Shown piece by piece: positions 8,227 to 15,763 of a stretch of 64,000 bases of DNA. Source of the stretch: Streptomyces rugosispiralis. GTDB taxonomy: Bacteria > Actinomycetota > Actinomycetes > Streptomycetales > Streptomycetaceae. The stretch lies in NCBI RefSeq assembly GCF_024505145.1, contig NZ_JANIAA010000001.1:558001-622000 (forward strand), written 5' to 3'. Position 1 is the stretch's first letter, and each line of letters starts with the position of its first letter. The notes beneath the pieces are model-generated. The model saw only the letters and a list, made by a program, of their open reading frames with translations. It had not been told where the DNA came from and made no database searches. The translations under genes and the position numbers were made by a program.

Positions 8227-8649
8227 ATGACGCACATCAAGCGCGCCCTGGCCGTCGCGGCAGTGACCGGCGCCGGCGCGGCCGCCCTCATGGTGGCCGC
8301 GCCCGCGGCCTCCGCGGCGCCCTCGCACGCGGCGTACAACGGCGCCTGCGGCTCCGGCTACACGGTCGTCAACTCCACCGAGGTCGGGGACAAGGGCACG
8401 GCGTACCTCACCTACAGCTCCGCCACGGGCAAGAACTGCCTGGTCGCGATCCGGAACGTCGCCGGTGAGCCGGTTCCGATGACCATCTACCTCTCGCGGA
8501 GCGACACGGAGATCCACAACATCTACGACAGCGGCGACTACCGCTCCTACGCCGGGCCCATCTACACCAACGCACGGGGCACCTGCGTGGACTGGTGGGG
8601 CTGGATCGACGGTGCGCGCTTCGGGAAGGCCAACACCAACTGCGGCTGA
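8227..8649 (+). CDS. SapA-like spore-associated secreted protein
   Basis: 140 residues. A Sec signal peptide (KRALAVAAVTGAGAAALMV, cleavage after ASA near residue 31) precedes a compact domain with AAYNGACGSGYTVVNS, KGTAYLTYSS, KNCLVAIRN and a C-terminal RGTCVDWWGWIDG. The four cysteines suggest two disulfides. This is the pattern of Streptomyces spore-associated protein A, a small secreted protein linked to aerial growth with no known enzymatic activity. It is a single gene followed by a strong hairpin terminator. Confidence 0.82.
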   Translation: MTHIKRALAVAAVTGAGAAALMVAAPAASAAPSHAAYNGACGSGYTVVNSTEVGDKGTAYLTYSSATGKNCLVAIRNVAGEPVPMTIYLSRSDTEIHNIYDSGDYRSYAGPIYTNARGTCVDWWGWIDGARFGKANTNCG

Positions 8650-8663
8650 CGTCCGTCCCACTC

Positions 8664-8695
8664 GGTGCCCCGCACGCCGCGGCGTGCGGGGCACC
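8664..8695 (+). terminator. Intrinsic-type hairpin after the SapA-like gene
   Basis: GGTGCCCCGCACGCC (8664-8678) and its exact complement (8681-8695) form a 15-bp stem with a 2-base loop, without a T-run, as is usual in Streptomyces. It also serves the converging FBP gene. Confidence 0.8.
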
Positions 8696-8733
8696 GCCGT
8701 CGAACGAGCCGTGACGCCGCCCGGCGACATGAG

Positions 8734-9225
8734 CTACGCGGTCACCTTGGCGAGGAACGCGGCCACGTTCGCCACGGTCCGCTCGATCTTCTCCTCCAGG
8801 GTGAGCGACTCCTGCGGGCGTGAACCGGCGCCCGCGTCCTTCTTACCCCGCACATACAGCGAGCAGGCGAGGTCGCTGCATATGTAGGCGCCCACCGAGT
8901 TGCCCTGCTGCCTGGCCTTCCCCGCCTTCGGCGCCACCATCAGGGACACACCGCCCGTATGGGCCGTCAGGCACATCGAGCACATGCTGCGCCGCGCCTG
9001 CCAGGAAGCGGGGCCCGGACAGCGCAGCGCGAGGGCGATCGGGCCGCCGTCCAGCACGGTGACCAGATAGGCACGGTCGGGGGCCTGCGGATCGCGCCAG
9101 CCGAGGTAGTCCAGGTCGCCCCAGGGCCGATCGGCCAGGTCGCGGGGGACGGACAGGCGCTTCGTCTCGCCCTTGGTGCAGTTCACGAACGCGGCACGGA
9201 TCTCTTGCTCAGTCATCGGCTTCAT
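8734..9225 (-). CDS. FBP-domain (EF-G-binding-like treble-clef zinc finger) protein
   Basis: 163 residues from ATG 9225 (MKPMTEQEIRAAFVNCTKGE); an in-frame ATG at 9216 is the alternative. It carries the FBP signature: FVNCTKGETKRLSVPRDL, DYLGWRDP, and a zinc site made by CSMC (near residue 85) and a downstream CSDLAC. The domain is related to the C-terminal zinc finger of FusB, which binds elongation factor G, but the actinobacterial proteins have not been tied to fusidic acid resistance. It shares a promoter region with the divergent TetR gene, and the perfect operator there lies just upstream of this start. Confidence 0.85.
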   Translation of the reverse strand: MKPMTEQEIRAAFVNCTKGETKRLSVPRDLADRPWGDLDYLGWRDPQAPDRAYLVTVLDGGPIALALRCPGPASWQARRSMCSMCLTAHTGGVSLMVAPKAGKARQQGNSVGAYICSDLACSLYVRGKKDAGAGSRPQESLTLEEKIERTVANVAAFLAKVTA

Positions 9226-9238
9226 AAACCGCACGCTA

Positions 9239-9263
9239 ATTTGCCTAAAGGGTTTAGGCAAAT
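9239..9263. promoter_or_regulatory. Candidate TetR operator, perfect 11-bp inverted repeat
   Basis: ATTTGCCTAAA (9239-9249), GGG, TTTAGGCAAAT (9253-9263). It lies between the divergent FBP and TetR genes and is strikingly AT-rich for this genome. It most likely binds the adjacent TetR protein and controls both genes. Confidence 0.75.
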
Positions 9264-9296
9264 GCATAATCGGTTCTGGCCGAGGAGAGGACAGGC

Positions 9297-9866
9297 ATGG
9301 CACGGGCAGGACTGACCACGGAACGCCTGACCCAGGCGGGGGCGGAGCTCGCCGATGAGGTCGGCTTCGACCAGGTGACCGTCTCGGCGCTGGCCAGACG
9401 GTTCGACGTCAAGGTCGCGAGTCTGTACTCACACCTGAAGAACTCCCAGGACCTCAAGACCAGGATCGCCCTGCTCGCCCTGGAGGAGCTCGCCGACCGG
9501 GCCGCCGACGCGCTGGCGGGACGGGCCGGGAAGGACGCCCTGACCGCCTTCGCCGACGTCTACCGCGACTACGCCCACGAGCACCCCGGCCGCTACACCG
9601 CGGCCCGGCTCAGGCTCGACCCGGAGACGGCGGCCGCCAGCGCCGGGGTCCGGCACTCACAGATGACCCGGGCGATCCTGCGCGGCTACGACCTGGAGGA
9701 ACCGGACCAGACGCATGCGGTCCGGCTGCTGGGCAGCGTCTTCCACGGCTACGTCAGCCTCGAGATGGCGGGCGGGTTCAGCCACAGCGCCCCCGACAGC
9801 CAGGAGAGCTGGTCGCGGACCCTGGACGCCCTCGACGCCCTGCTGCGGAACTGGCCCGCGCCCTGA
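9297..9866 (+). CDS. TetR-family regulator (WHG-type C-terminal domain)
   Basis: 189 residues from ATG 9297, with GAGGAGAGG just upstream. The HTH is GFDQVTVSALARRFDVKVASLYSHLKN (residues about 22-50). The C-terminal part (TAFADVYRDYAHEHPGRYTAARL, then LLGSVFHGYVSLEMAGGF) matches the WHG ligand domain. It is divergent from the FBP gene, with the operator between them. The effector is unknown. Confidence 0.9.
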   Translation: MARAGLTTERLTQAGAELADEVGFDQVTVSALARRFDVKVASLYSHLKNSQDLKTRIALLALEELADRAADALAGRAGKDALTAFADVYRDYAHEHPGRYTAARLRLDPETAAASAGVRHSQMTRAILRGYDLEEPDQTHAVRLLGSVFHGYVSLEMAGGFSHSAPDSQESWSRTLDALDALLRNWPAP

Positions 9867-9980
9867 CGGACGCGTATCGCCCATCGCGTATCGGCTCGCC
9901 CATCGCGTGTCCGCTCGCTCGTCGCGTATCCGCGCGATCCATACATCCCCGCATACATCCCTGATCAACAGGCTGGAACG

Positions 9981-11168
9981 ATGCACACCACCGAGCACGA
10001 CTGGATCACCACACCCATCACCGCCGACATCCTGCGGGGCGCCCTCGACCTGGAGCGCACCGCGCACGGGCTGCTGCCGCACCGGCTGCCCGCCTGGGCC
10101 CGCGCCCAGTGCGCCGATGGGCAGCTCGCCATGGCGGAGGCCCAGCCGTCCGGCGTACGACTGGTCTTCCGGACCGGAGCCACCGCCGTCGAGCTGGACA
10201 CGCTGCCCACCAAGCGGGTCTACGCGGGTGCCCCGCCACGCCCGGACGGCGTCTACGACCTGCTGATCGACGGCCGTCTGACCGCCCAGTCGACGGTGAC
10301 CGGCGGCAACACCCTGGCCATCGACCTGGCCACCGGCACCGCCGAGAGCCACCCCGGCCCGGCCGGCACCGTCCGCTTCGCCGATCTGCCCGACGGCGTC
10401 AAGGACGTCGAGATCTGGCTGCCGCACAACGAGACCACCGAACTCGTCGCCCTGCGCACCGACGCCCCCCTCGAGCCCGTACCGGACCGGGGCCGCAGGG
10501 TGTGGCTGCACCACGGCAGTTCGATCAGCCATGGCTCCGACGCCGCGAGTCCCACCGCCATCTGGCCCGCGCTCACCGCCTCCCTCGGCGGCGTGGAACT
10601 GATCAACCTGGGCCTGGGCGGCAGCGCCCTGCTCGACCCGTTCACCGCACGGACGATGCGCGACACCCCCGCCGACCTGATCAGCATCAAGATCGGCATC
10701 AATCTGGTCAACGCCGATCTGATGCGGCTGCGCGCCTTCGGACCGGCGGTGCACGGCTTCCTCGACACGATCCGCGAGGGGCATCCCACCACGCCGCTGC
10801 TGGTCGTCTCCCCCATCCTGTGCCCCATCCACGAGGACACGCCCGGCCCCGCGTCCTTCGACTTCGCCGCGCTCAGCGCCGGAAGGCTGCGGTTCCTGGC
10901 CACCGGCGACCCCGCCGAGCGCGCCGCCGGGAAGCTGACGCTGGGCGTCATCCGGGATGAGCTGTCCCGGATCGTCAAGCAGCGGGCGGCCGACGATCCC
11001 CACCTCCACTACCTCGACGGCCGCGAACTCTACGGCGAGGCCGACGCCGCCGAGCTGCCGCTGCCCGACGAGCTCCACCCGGACGCCGCCACCCACCGCC
11101 GTATCGGGGAACGCTTCGCCACGCTGGCCTTCGCCGCCGATGGTCCGTTCGCGGACCACGGCGTCTGA
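9981..11168 (+). CDS. SGNH/GDSL-type hydrolase
   Basis: 395 residues. Block I is HHGSSISHGSDA (nucleophilic Ser, here GSSI in place of GDSL), block II NLGLGGSALLDPF (Gly), block III GINLVN (Asn) and block V PDELHPDAATH (catalytic Asp and His). An N-terminal beta-rich module of about 170 residues precedes the hydrolase, as in acetyl-xylan/carbohydrate esterase 2-like proteins. There is no signal peptide. The start at ATG 9981 is chosen for length; the ribosome site is weak. The 115 bases upstream hold short repeats of CGCGTATC. Confidence 0.85.
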   Translation: MHTTEHDWITTPITADILRGALDLERTAHGLLPHRLPAWARAQCADGQLAMAEAQPSGVRLVFRTGATAVELDTLPTKRVYAGAPPRPDGVYDLLIDGRLTAQSTVTGGNTLAIDLATGTAESHPGPAGTVRFADLPDGVKDVEIWLPHNETTELVALRTDAPLEPVPDRGRRVWLHHGSSISHGSDAASPTAIWPALTASLGGVELINLGLGGSALLDPFTARTMRDTPADLISIKIGINLVNADLMRLRAFGPAVHGFLDTIREGHPTTPLLVVSPILCPIHEDTPGPASFDFAALSAGRLRFLATGDPAERAAGKLTLGVIRDELSRIVKQRAADDPHLHYLDGRELYGEADAAELPLPDELHPDAATHRRIGERFATLAFAADGPFADHGV

Positions 11169-11239
11169 CGCCGGGCTCCGTCCGGTACAACGGGAAGGAA
11201 CGAGAACGGCCATCGGCGCCGGTGCGAGGGAGGGCCGCG

Positions 11240-11581
11240 ATGACGCCCGATGTGTGGGTGCGGGTCAACAGCGCGACGTTCGGCGGCCGCATGGTGCGCG
11301 CCGACATCATCGAGCAGGTCAGATGGGACAAGAAGACGCCCCAGCACCTGATCCTGACCCTCCACGGCGGGGAAGAGGTCCGCCAGGACGTACGGGCCGG
11401 CGCGCCGGTCGACGACATGGACGACACCGAGGGCCCCGACCTCGCCGAGCGGCTGGTGAGCGCGATCGCGCGGGCCTCGGACCGGCCCGGTGGCCACATG
11501 CTGGAGCTGACGCCCGATGAGAGCGCCGGGGGCGTGGGGTGGCTCCGGACGCCACTGGTGGACAAGCCCTGGGCGGGGTGA
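11240..11581 (+). CDS. Conserved hypothetical protein
   Basis: 113 residues from ATG 11240, with GAGGGAGGG six bases before it. No known domain is recognised. It begins VWVRVNSATFGGRMVRADIIEQVRW and has regular beta/alpha spacing and an acidic middle (DDMDDTEGPDLAERL). Strong ribosome site, normal codon use and a defined length support a real gene. It may precede the phosphatase gene as a separate unit. Confidence 0.65.
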   Translation: MTPDVWVRVNSATFGGRMVRADIIEQVRWDKKTPQHLILTLHGGEEVRQDVRAGAPVDDMDDTEGPDLAERLVSAIARASDRPGGHMLELTPDESAGGVGWLRTPLVDKPWAG

Positions 11582-11646
11582 GCCGGGGTCTCCCCGGGCG
11601 GCCCGCCCCCTGCGCCACCGCGGAGCCAGGCCCTACCCTGGTGGCC

Positions 11647-12111
11647 GTGCACATCTGCTTTGTCTGCAGCGGGAACATCTGCCGGTCGCCGTCCGCCGCG
11701 CTGGTCTTCGCCGAGCGGCTGCGCCGGGCGGGGCTCGACGGCGCGGTACGGGTCAGCAGCGCCGGTATCGGCCCCTGGCACGCCGGTGAGCCCATCGACG
11801 AACGGGCCGGCGAACTGCTGGCACGGCACGGCTATCCGGTCGAGCATGTCGCGGCCCAGATCGGTGCCGAGCACCGGGACGCCGAGCTGCTGCTGGCGAT
11901 GGACCGCGGCCACGAGAAGGCGCTGCGGCGGCTGGTCGACGATCCGTCCCGGGTCAGGATGTTGCGGTCCTTCGACCCGCACGCCACCGGTGACCTGGAC
12001 GTACCCGACCCGTACTACGGCGGCCCGGAAGGGTTCGACGAGGTGCTGGCCATGATCGAAGCCTCGGTGCCCGGCCTGCTGGCCTGGGTACGCGAGCGCC
12101 TCGGTTCATGA
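11647..12111 (+). CDS. Low-molecular-weight protein-tyrosine-phosphatase family protein
   Basis: 154 residues. The P-loop CSGNICRSPSA (C-x5-R-S) lies at the N-terminus, SSAGIGPWHAGEPIDERA follows, and the general-acid Asp is in the C-terminal DVPDPYYGG. The start is GTG 11647 (11641 also possible). There is no ribosome site but a TACCCT -10-like box at 11634-11639 sits about seven bases upstream, as in leaderless mRNAs. It overlaps the fructosamine-kinase gene by 4 bases. Such pairs are known: LMW-PTPs can act as protein-ribulosamine-5-phosphatases, so the pair may repair glycated protein. Confidence 0.85.
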   Translation: MHICFVCSGNICRSPSAALVFAERLRRAGLDGAVRVSSAGIGPWHAGEPIDERAGELLARHGYPVEHVAAQIGAEHRDAELLLAMDRGHEKALRRLVDDPSRVRMLRSFDPHATGDLDVPDPYYGGPEGFDEVLAMIEASVPGLLAWVRERLGS

Positions 12112-12989
12112 GCGCCCGTGCCGGGGCCGGGACGGGCGAGGACCCCGGTGCCGCGGCGGCCCGCCTCACCGGCCGTCCGGCGACCCGCCGACGGCCACTG
12201 TCCGCCATGCTCACCGAGGTCACGCTCGACGGCGGACAGACGGTGATGGTCAAACGGGGTGACGATCCCGGCGTGGTGGCGGCCGAGGCGGCGGGGCTGC
12301 GCTGGCTGGCCGACGCCGGTACGGTCCGCGTCCCGGCGGTGCACGGCCACGACCGGCACTGGCTGGTCACCGAGCAGGTGCCAACCGGCCACCCGAGCAC
12401 CCGGGCGGCGGCCCGGTTCGGCCGCGACCTGGCCGCCCTGCACGCCGTCGGCGCGCCCGCGTTCGGCGCCCCGCCGCCCGACGGCCCGGCGGACGCGTAC
12501 ATCGGCATGGCCCCGATGCGCAACGTCACGGGCACCGACTGGCCGCGCTGGTACGCCGAACACCGGGTACTGCCCTATCTGCGGCGCGCCGTCGACGACG
12601 GCACGGTGCGCCGAGGCGAGGCCGAGGTGATCGAACGCGCATGTGAGCGGCTGCCGGAGCTGGCCGGGCCCGCCGAGCCACCGGCCCGGTTGCACGGCGA
12701 CCTGTGGAACGGGAACGTCCTGTGGGGCGCGGACGGGCAGGCGTGGCTGATCGACCCGGCGGCGCACGGTGGCCACCGCGAGACCGACCTGGCGATGCTC
12801 CACCTGTTCGGCTGCCCGCATCTCGACCAGGTGCTGGACGGCTATCAGGAGGTGGCGCCGCTCGCCGAGGGCTGGGCCGACCGCGTCGGACTCCACCAGC
12901 TCTTCCCGCTGCTGGTGCACACCGTGCTGTTCGGCCGTGGCTACGCCGGGCAGGCGGTCACGGTGGCGCGGGCGGCCCTGGCGCGGTGA
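12108..12989 (+). CDS. Fructosamine-3-kinase family protein (ketosamine/ribulosamine kinase)
   Basis: 293 residues, ATG 12108 overlapping the phosphatase stop (ATGA). The kinase fold shows the ATP-lysine in VMVKRGDDPG, the catalytic loop LHGDLWNGNVLW and the metal Asp in WLIDPAAHGGHRETDLAML. It also has YIGMAPMRN in the position of the family Y-I-G motif. Bacterial members mainly phosphorylate ribulosamines or erythrulosamines on proteins, leading to deglycation. Its 3' end overlaps the converging phosphotransferase gene by 32 bases. Confidence 0.88.
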   Translation: MSARAGAGTGEDPGAAAARLTGRPATRRRPLSAMLTEVTLDGGQTVMVKRGDDPGVVAAEAAGLRWLADAGTVRVPAVHGHDRHWLVTEQVPTGHPSTRAAARFGRDLAALHAVGAPAFGAPPPDGPADAYIGMAPMRNVTGTDWPRWYAEHRVLPYLRRAVDDGTVRRGEAEVIERACERLPELAGPAEPPARLHGDLWNGNVLWGADGQAWLIDPAAHGGHRETDLAMLHLFGCPHLDQVLDGYQEVAPLAEGWADRVGLHQLFPLLVHTVLFGRGYAGQAVTVARAALAR

Positions 12990-13908
12990 CCTGCCGCAAT
13001 TCCTCGTACAGCCCTTCCAGGGCGGTGTGGTCGTCGTCCGTGCCGGTGTGCGGGGCGGCGAACCAGCGCGCGTACTCGGCGATCTCGGAGAGGCGCCAGT
13101 CGAGGGCGAACAGCTCGGCCATCGCCGGGTCGGGGCGCAGCCGGTGACCCGCGCCGGCCGCGAGCAGATCGGCGTAGTCCCGCTCGCGTGGCGCGAGGGC
13201 CAGCGACTCCCAGTCGACCAGCTTCAGCCCGCACCCGCCCACGACCTGGTTGTCGTTGTGCGGCTCGCCGTGGGTTGTCACCCACTGGTCCCGGCGGGAG
13301 TGGGCGAGGTCCGCGAGTTCGAGGTAGCGGCCCGTCCAGCGGGTGATCGCGGCACCGTGTGCGGCGATCGCGGCCCGCGCCTCCTCCGCCATCGGGCCGG
13401 ACGTCCAGGGCCGGGCGGTCCTGGCCCGTAGCTCGCCCGGGAACTCGGGGCCGACCCGGGGAGCCCAGTGCCGCAGACCGGGTGGCGGGGTGGCGCGGTG
13501 CAGCGTGGCCAGCGCGGCCTCGACCTCGCGGACGTGCGGTGGCCGGCGCGCCTCCTCCTCGGTGGGGCTGCGCCCGTCCAGCCACGGTGTCACGCTGAGC
13601 GCGCCCGCCTCGACGCCGACGGTGAACCGGCCGGACGACCGGGCCGGCAACGGCGCGCACACCACGTCCACACCGGCGGCGGCGAGCGCCGCCGCCCCCG
13701 CGTAGGCGGCCTCCAGCGTCGCCTCGGTGTGCCGCGGCTCCAGTTGGTCCAGCGTCACGAACAGGGTCGTGCCACCACCGGCCGCCCGCCAGTGGTGTGC
13801 GCCGAAACCCCAGGGCAGATACGCGACCTCGGCGAGTTCCGGCAGCCAGTGCGCGGCGACGGCGCACGCGATCGCTTCGTCGCCGATGAAGGAGGGACGG
13901 GTGAGCAC
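12958..13908 (-). CDS. APH-family phosphotransferase
   Basis: 316 residues from GTG 13908. The aminoglycoside-phosphotransferase fold is shown by the catalytic loop THGEPHNDNQVV and the metal-binding KLVDWESLALAPRERDYADLL. The N-terminal nucleotide-binding lobe has HHWRAAGGGTTLFVTLD with no clear lysine in the usual place. Proteins of this type often phosphorylate small metabolites rather than antibiotics, so resistance should not be assumed. It overlaps the fructosamine kinase tail-to-tail by 32 bases. Confidence 0.82.
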   Translation of the reverse strand: MLTRPSFIGDEAIACAVAAHWLPELAEVAYLPWGFGAHHWRAAGGGTTLFVTLDQLEPRHTEATLEAAYAGAAALAAAGVDVVCAPLPARSSGRFTVGVEAGALSVTPWLDGRSPTEEEARRPPHVREVEAALATLHRATPPPGLRHWAPRVGPEFPGELRARTARPWTSGPMAEEARAAIAAHGAAITRWTGRYLELADLAHSRRDQWVTTHGEPHNDNQVVGGCGLKLVDWESLALAPRERDYADLLAAGAGHRLRPDPAMAELFALDWRLSEIAEYARWFAAPHTGTDDDHTALEGLYEELRQVTAPGPPAPP

Positions 13909-13923
13909 AGGGCCCGATCCTAG

Positions 13924-14166
13924 GGAGCGGGCGGGCCACCGTCACCGGATTTTCCGGCGGACCGTGCCGCCACCCCCGGCCGGTGGCTGTCCGAGGCGTC
14001 CGCCGAGCGGCGGGCGTCCGACGTGGCCACCGCGCAGCAGATCGCGCTGGGGCTCACGGACCAGTTCGACGTGGCCGCCACATACGGCCTCGGCGAGCTG
14101 GCCGACGCCGTGGAGCACGCGGTGCGGCCCGGCAAGGTCGGCACCGTCCTCGTCCGCACCCGGTAG
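13924..14166 (+). pseudogene. Remnant: C-terminal end of a zinc-binding dehydrogenase/quinone oxidoreductase
   Basis: A stop-terminated frame without a credible start reads WLSEASAERRASDVATAQQI, a middle, and then the characteristic C-terminus ELADAVEHAVRPGKVGTVLVRTR at 14166. That ending is typical of MDR-superfamily (alcohol dehydrogenase/quinone reductase) proteins, which are about 320 residues long; only about 75 remain. The rest is missing, presumably by deletion between the APH gene and this point. Confidence 0.7.
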
Positions 14167-14261
14167 CCGCCGCCACGTCGCGGGGGTCTCCCCGGGAGGG
14201 GTCCCGGGACCCGCGGGTTAGAAATGCCGCGCACGCATTCCCGACCCAGGAGGTTCCACTG

Positions 14262-14627
14262 ATGAGTACCGGTACGCGCTGGAGGACCGCGACGGCCGCG
14301 GTGACCACGACTCTGGCGGGCACGCTGGGGCTCGGCCTGATGTCGCCGGTGGCGCGGGCCGCCGCCCACGGGCCCTGCTACGACGGGCGGTGCACGGTCA
14401 CCGTGTCGAGGCCCACGAGCATCAAGGTCGACAGCCATCGGTTCGGGTTCGGGAAGCTGCGGATCACCCACATCAGCTCCCGGTCCGTGAAGATGGCGGC
14501 CACCACTACGGGCGGCGCGCACCTGAGCGGCAGCACCAGTCCGGGCGGCGCCGTCAGGCTCAACAACCTGAGCATCGGCGTGCGGTCGGTCAGCGGCCAC
14601 AAGGCCAAGCTGGTCCTGTCGTCCTGA
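14262..14627 (+). CDS. Small secreted protein
   Basis: 121 residues from ATG 14262 with a perfect AGGAGG eight bases upstream. It has a Sec or possibly Tat-like signal peptide (RWRTATAAVTTTLAGTLGL, cleavage near ARA, residue 32). The mature region has one short Cys loop (CYDGRC) and beta-rich, Ser/Thr-rich sequence. It is not recognised beyond being a Streptomyces-type exported protein. A strong hairpin follows it. Confidence 0.72.
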   Translation: MSTGTRWRTATAAVTTTLAGTLGLGLMSPVARAAAHGPCYDGRCTVTVSRPTSIKVDSHRFGFGKLRITHISSRSVKMAATTTGGAHLSGSTSPGGAVRLNNLSIGVRSVSGHKAKLVLSS

Positions 14628-14652
14628 TGTCCTGATGCCTCGTCGGCTCCCC

Positions 14653-14690
14653 ATGGCACCCCGGCGCACACGTCTGCGCCGGGGTGCCAT
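14653..14690 (+). terminator. 16-bp hairpin terminator
   Basis: ATGGCACCCCGGCGCA (14653-14668) pairs exactly with 14675-14690 around a 6-base loop. It lies 26 bases after the secreted-protein stop. Confidence 0.8.
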
Positions 14691-14794
14691 CCGTAGTACG
14701 GTTCCGTCGTCACGCGCCGCGAACCGGAATCCTGCTCAGACAGGACTCGCCTCGGCTGCCCATTACGGCCCGATCATGACGAGGACTCAGAGCG

Positions 14795-15763
14795 ATGCCA
14801 CCCTCCCTCAGCAACTTCAACATGGACCTCCTGGTCCCGCTGCACGCCCTGCTGATGGAACGGAGCGTGACCAAGGCGGCGGAGCGCGTGGAGGTCACCC
14901 AGCCCTCGATGAGCACCTCGCTCGCCAAGCTCCGCCGCCACTTCAACGAGCCGCTGCTGGTCAGGGACGGCCGCCGGATGGTGCTGACGCCCTTCGCGGA
15001 GTCGCTGGTCCAGCCGGTCACGGAGATGCTGGAGGCGATCAGGGGGGTGGTCGGCGCCAACGCGGCCTTCGACCCGACCACCGACCGCCGGGTGTTCACC
15101 GTGACCGCCAGCGACTACGTGGCCATCGTTCTGCTGCGGCCGCTGCTGCGGGAGATCGACACCGCCTACCCCCATGTGCAGATCAAGGTCGCCCCGCTGA
15201 ACCACGGCATGGTCGACCAGCTCCGCAGAGGCCAGTGCGATCTGGTCATCTGGCCGCCCATGATCCAGGACAAGGAGCTGGAGACGTTCTCCAGCGCCAC
15301 GCTGTTCACCGATGAGTTCGTGGCCGTGGTGGACCAGGACCACCCCGAGGTCGGTGACGTCCTGACGGCCGATCAGCTGTGCACTCTGCCGTACGTCCAG
15401 ATCGGGGGGCCGCAGCCCACGATCGCGGACACCGCACTCGCTCAACTCGGCCTGCCCCTCCGGGCCGTCGCCGCCACCGACAACTTCACCAACGCGGCCT
15501 GTCTGCTCCCCGGCACCCGCATGGTCACGGTGATACAGCGGCGCCTGTTCGACCAGCTCGGCCCGCGGATCGGCCTTCGGACCGTGGCGCTCGATGTGCC
15601 GCTGCCACGGCTCGTGGAGTCGATGTACTGGCATCCCAGGAACACCGTCGATCCCGCCCACCGATGGCTGCGCGAGCGGGTCCTGCGCCTGTGCGCCACC
15701 GACCTTCGGGACCTGCCGCACGACGACACCGGTCCTTCGCGGGGCGCGCGTTCCGACGGATGA
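14795..15763 (+). CDS. LysR-family transcriptional regulator (NodD-like)
   Basis: 322 residues from ATG 14795. The N-terminal HTH reads MDLLVPLHALLMERSVTKAA followed by VTQPSMSTSLAKLR, and then a periplasmic-binding-type effector domain (VFTVTASDYVAIVLL, CDLVIWPP, DEFVAVVDQDHP). The domain order and the DYVAIVLLRPLL segment resemble the NodD/LinR branch that senses aromatic compounds. It ends exactly where the EPSP synthase-like gene ends (TGA at 15761-15763 next to TCA at 15764-15766), so the two are convergent and need not be co-regulated. Confidence 0.88.
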   Translation: MPPSLSNFNMDLLVPLHALLMERSVTKAAERVEVTQPSMSTSLAKLRRHFNEPLLVRDGRRMVLTPFAESLVQPVTEMLEAIRGVVGANAAFDPTTDRRVFTVTASDYVAIVLLRPLLREIDTAYPHVQIKVAPLNHGMVDQLRRGQCDLVIWPPMIQDKELETFSSATLFTDEFVAVVDQDHPEVGDVLTADQLCTLPYVQIGGPQPTIADTALAQLGLPLRAVAATDNFTNAACLLPGTRMVTVIQRRLFDQLGPRIGLRTVALDVPLPRLVESMYWHPRNTVDPAHRWLRERVLRLCATDLRDLPHDDTGPSRGARSDG

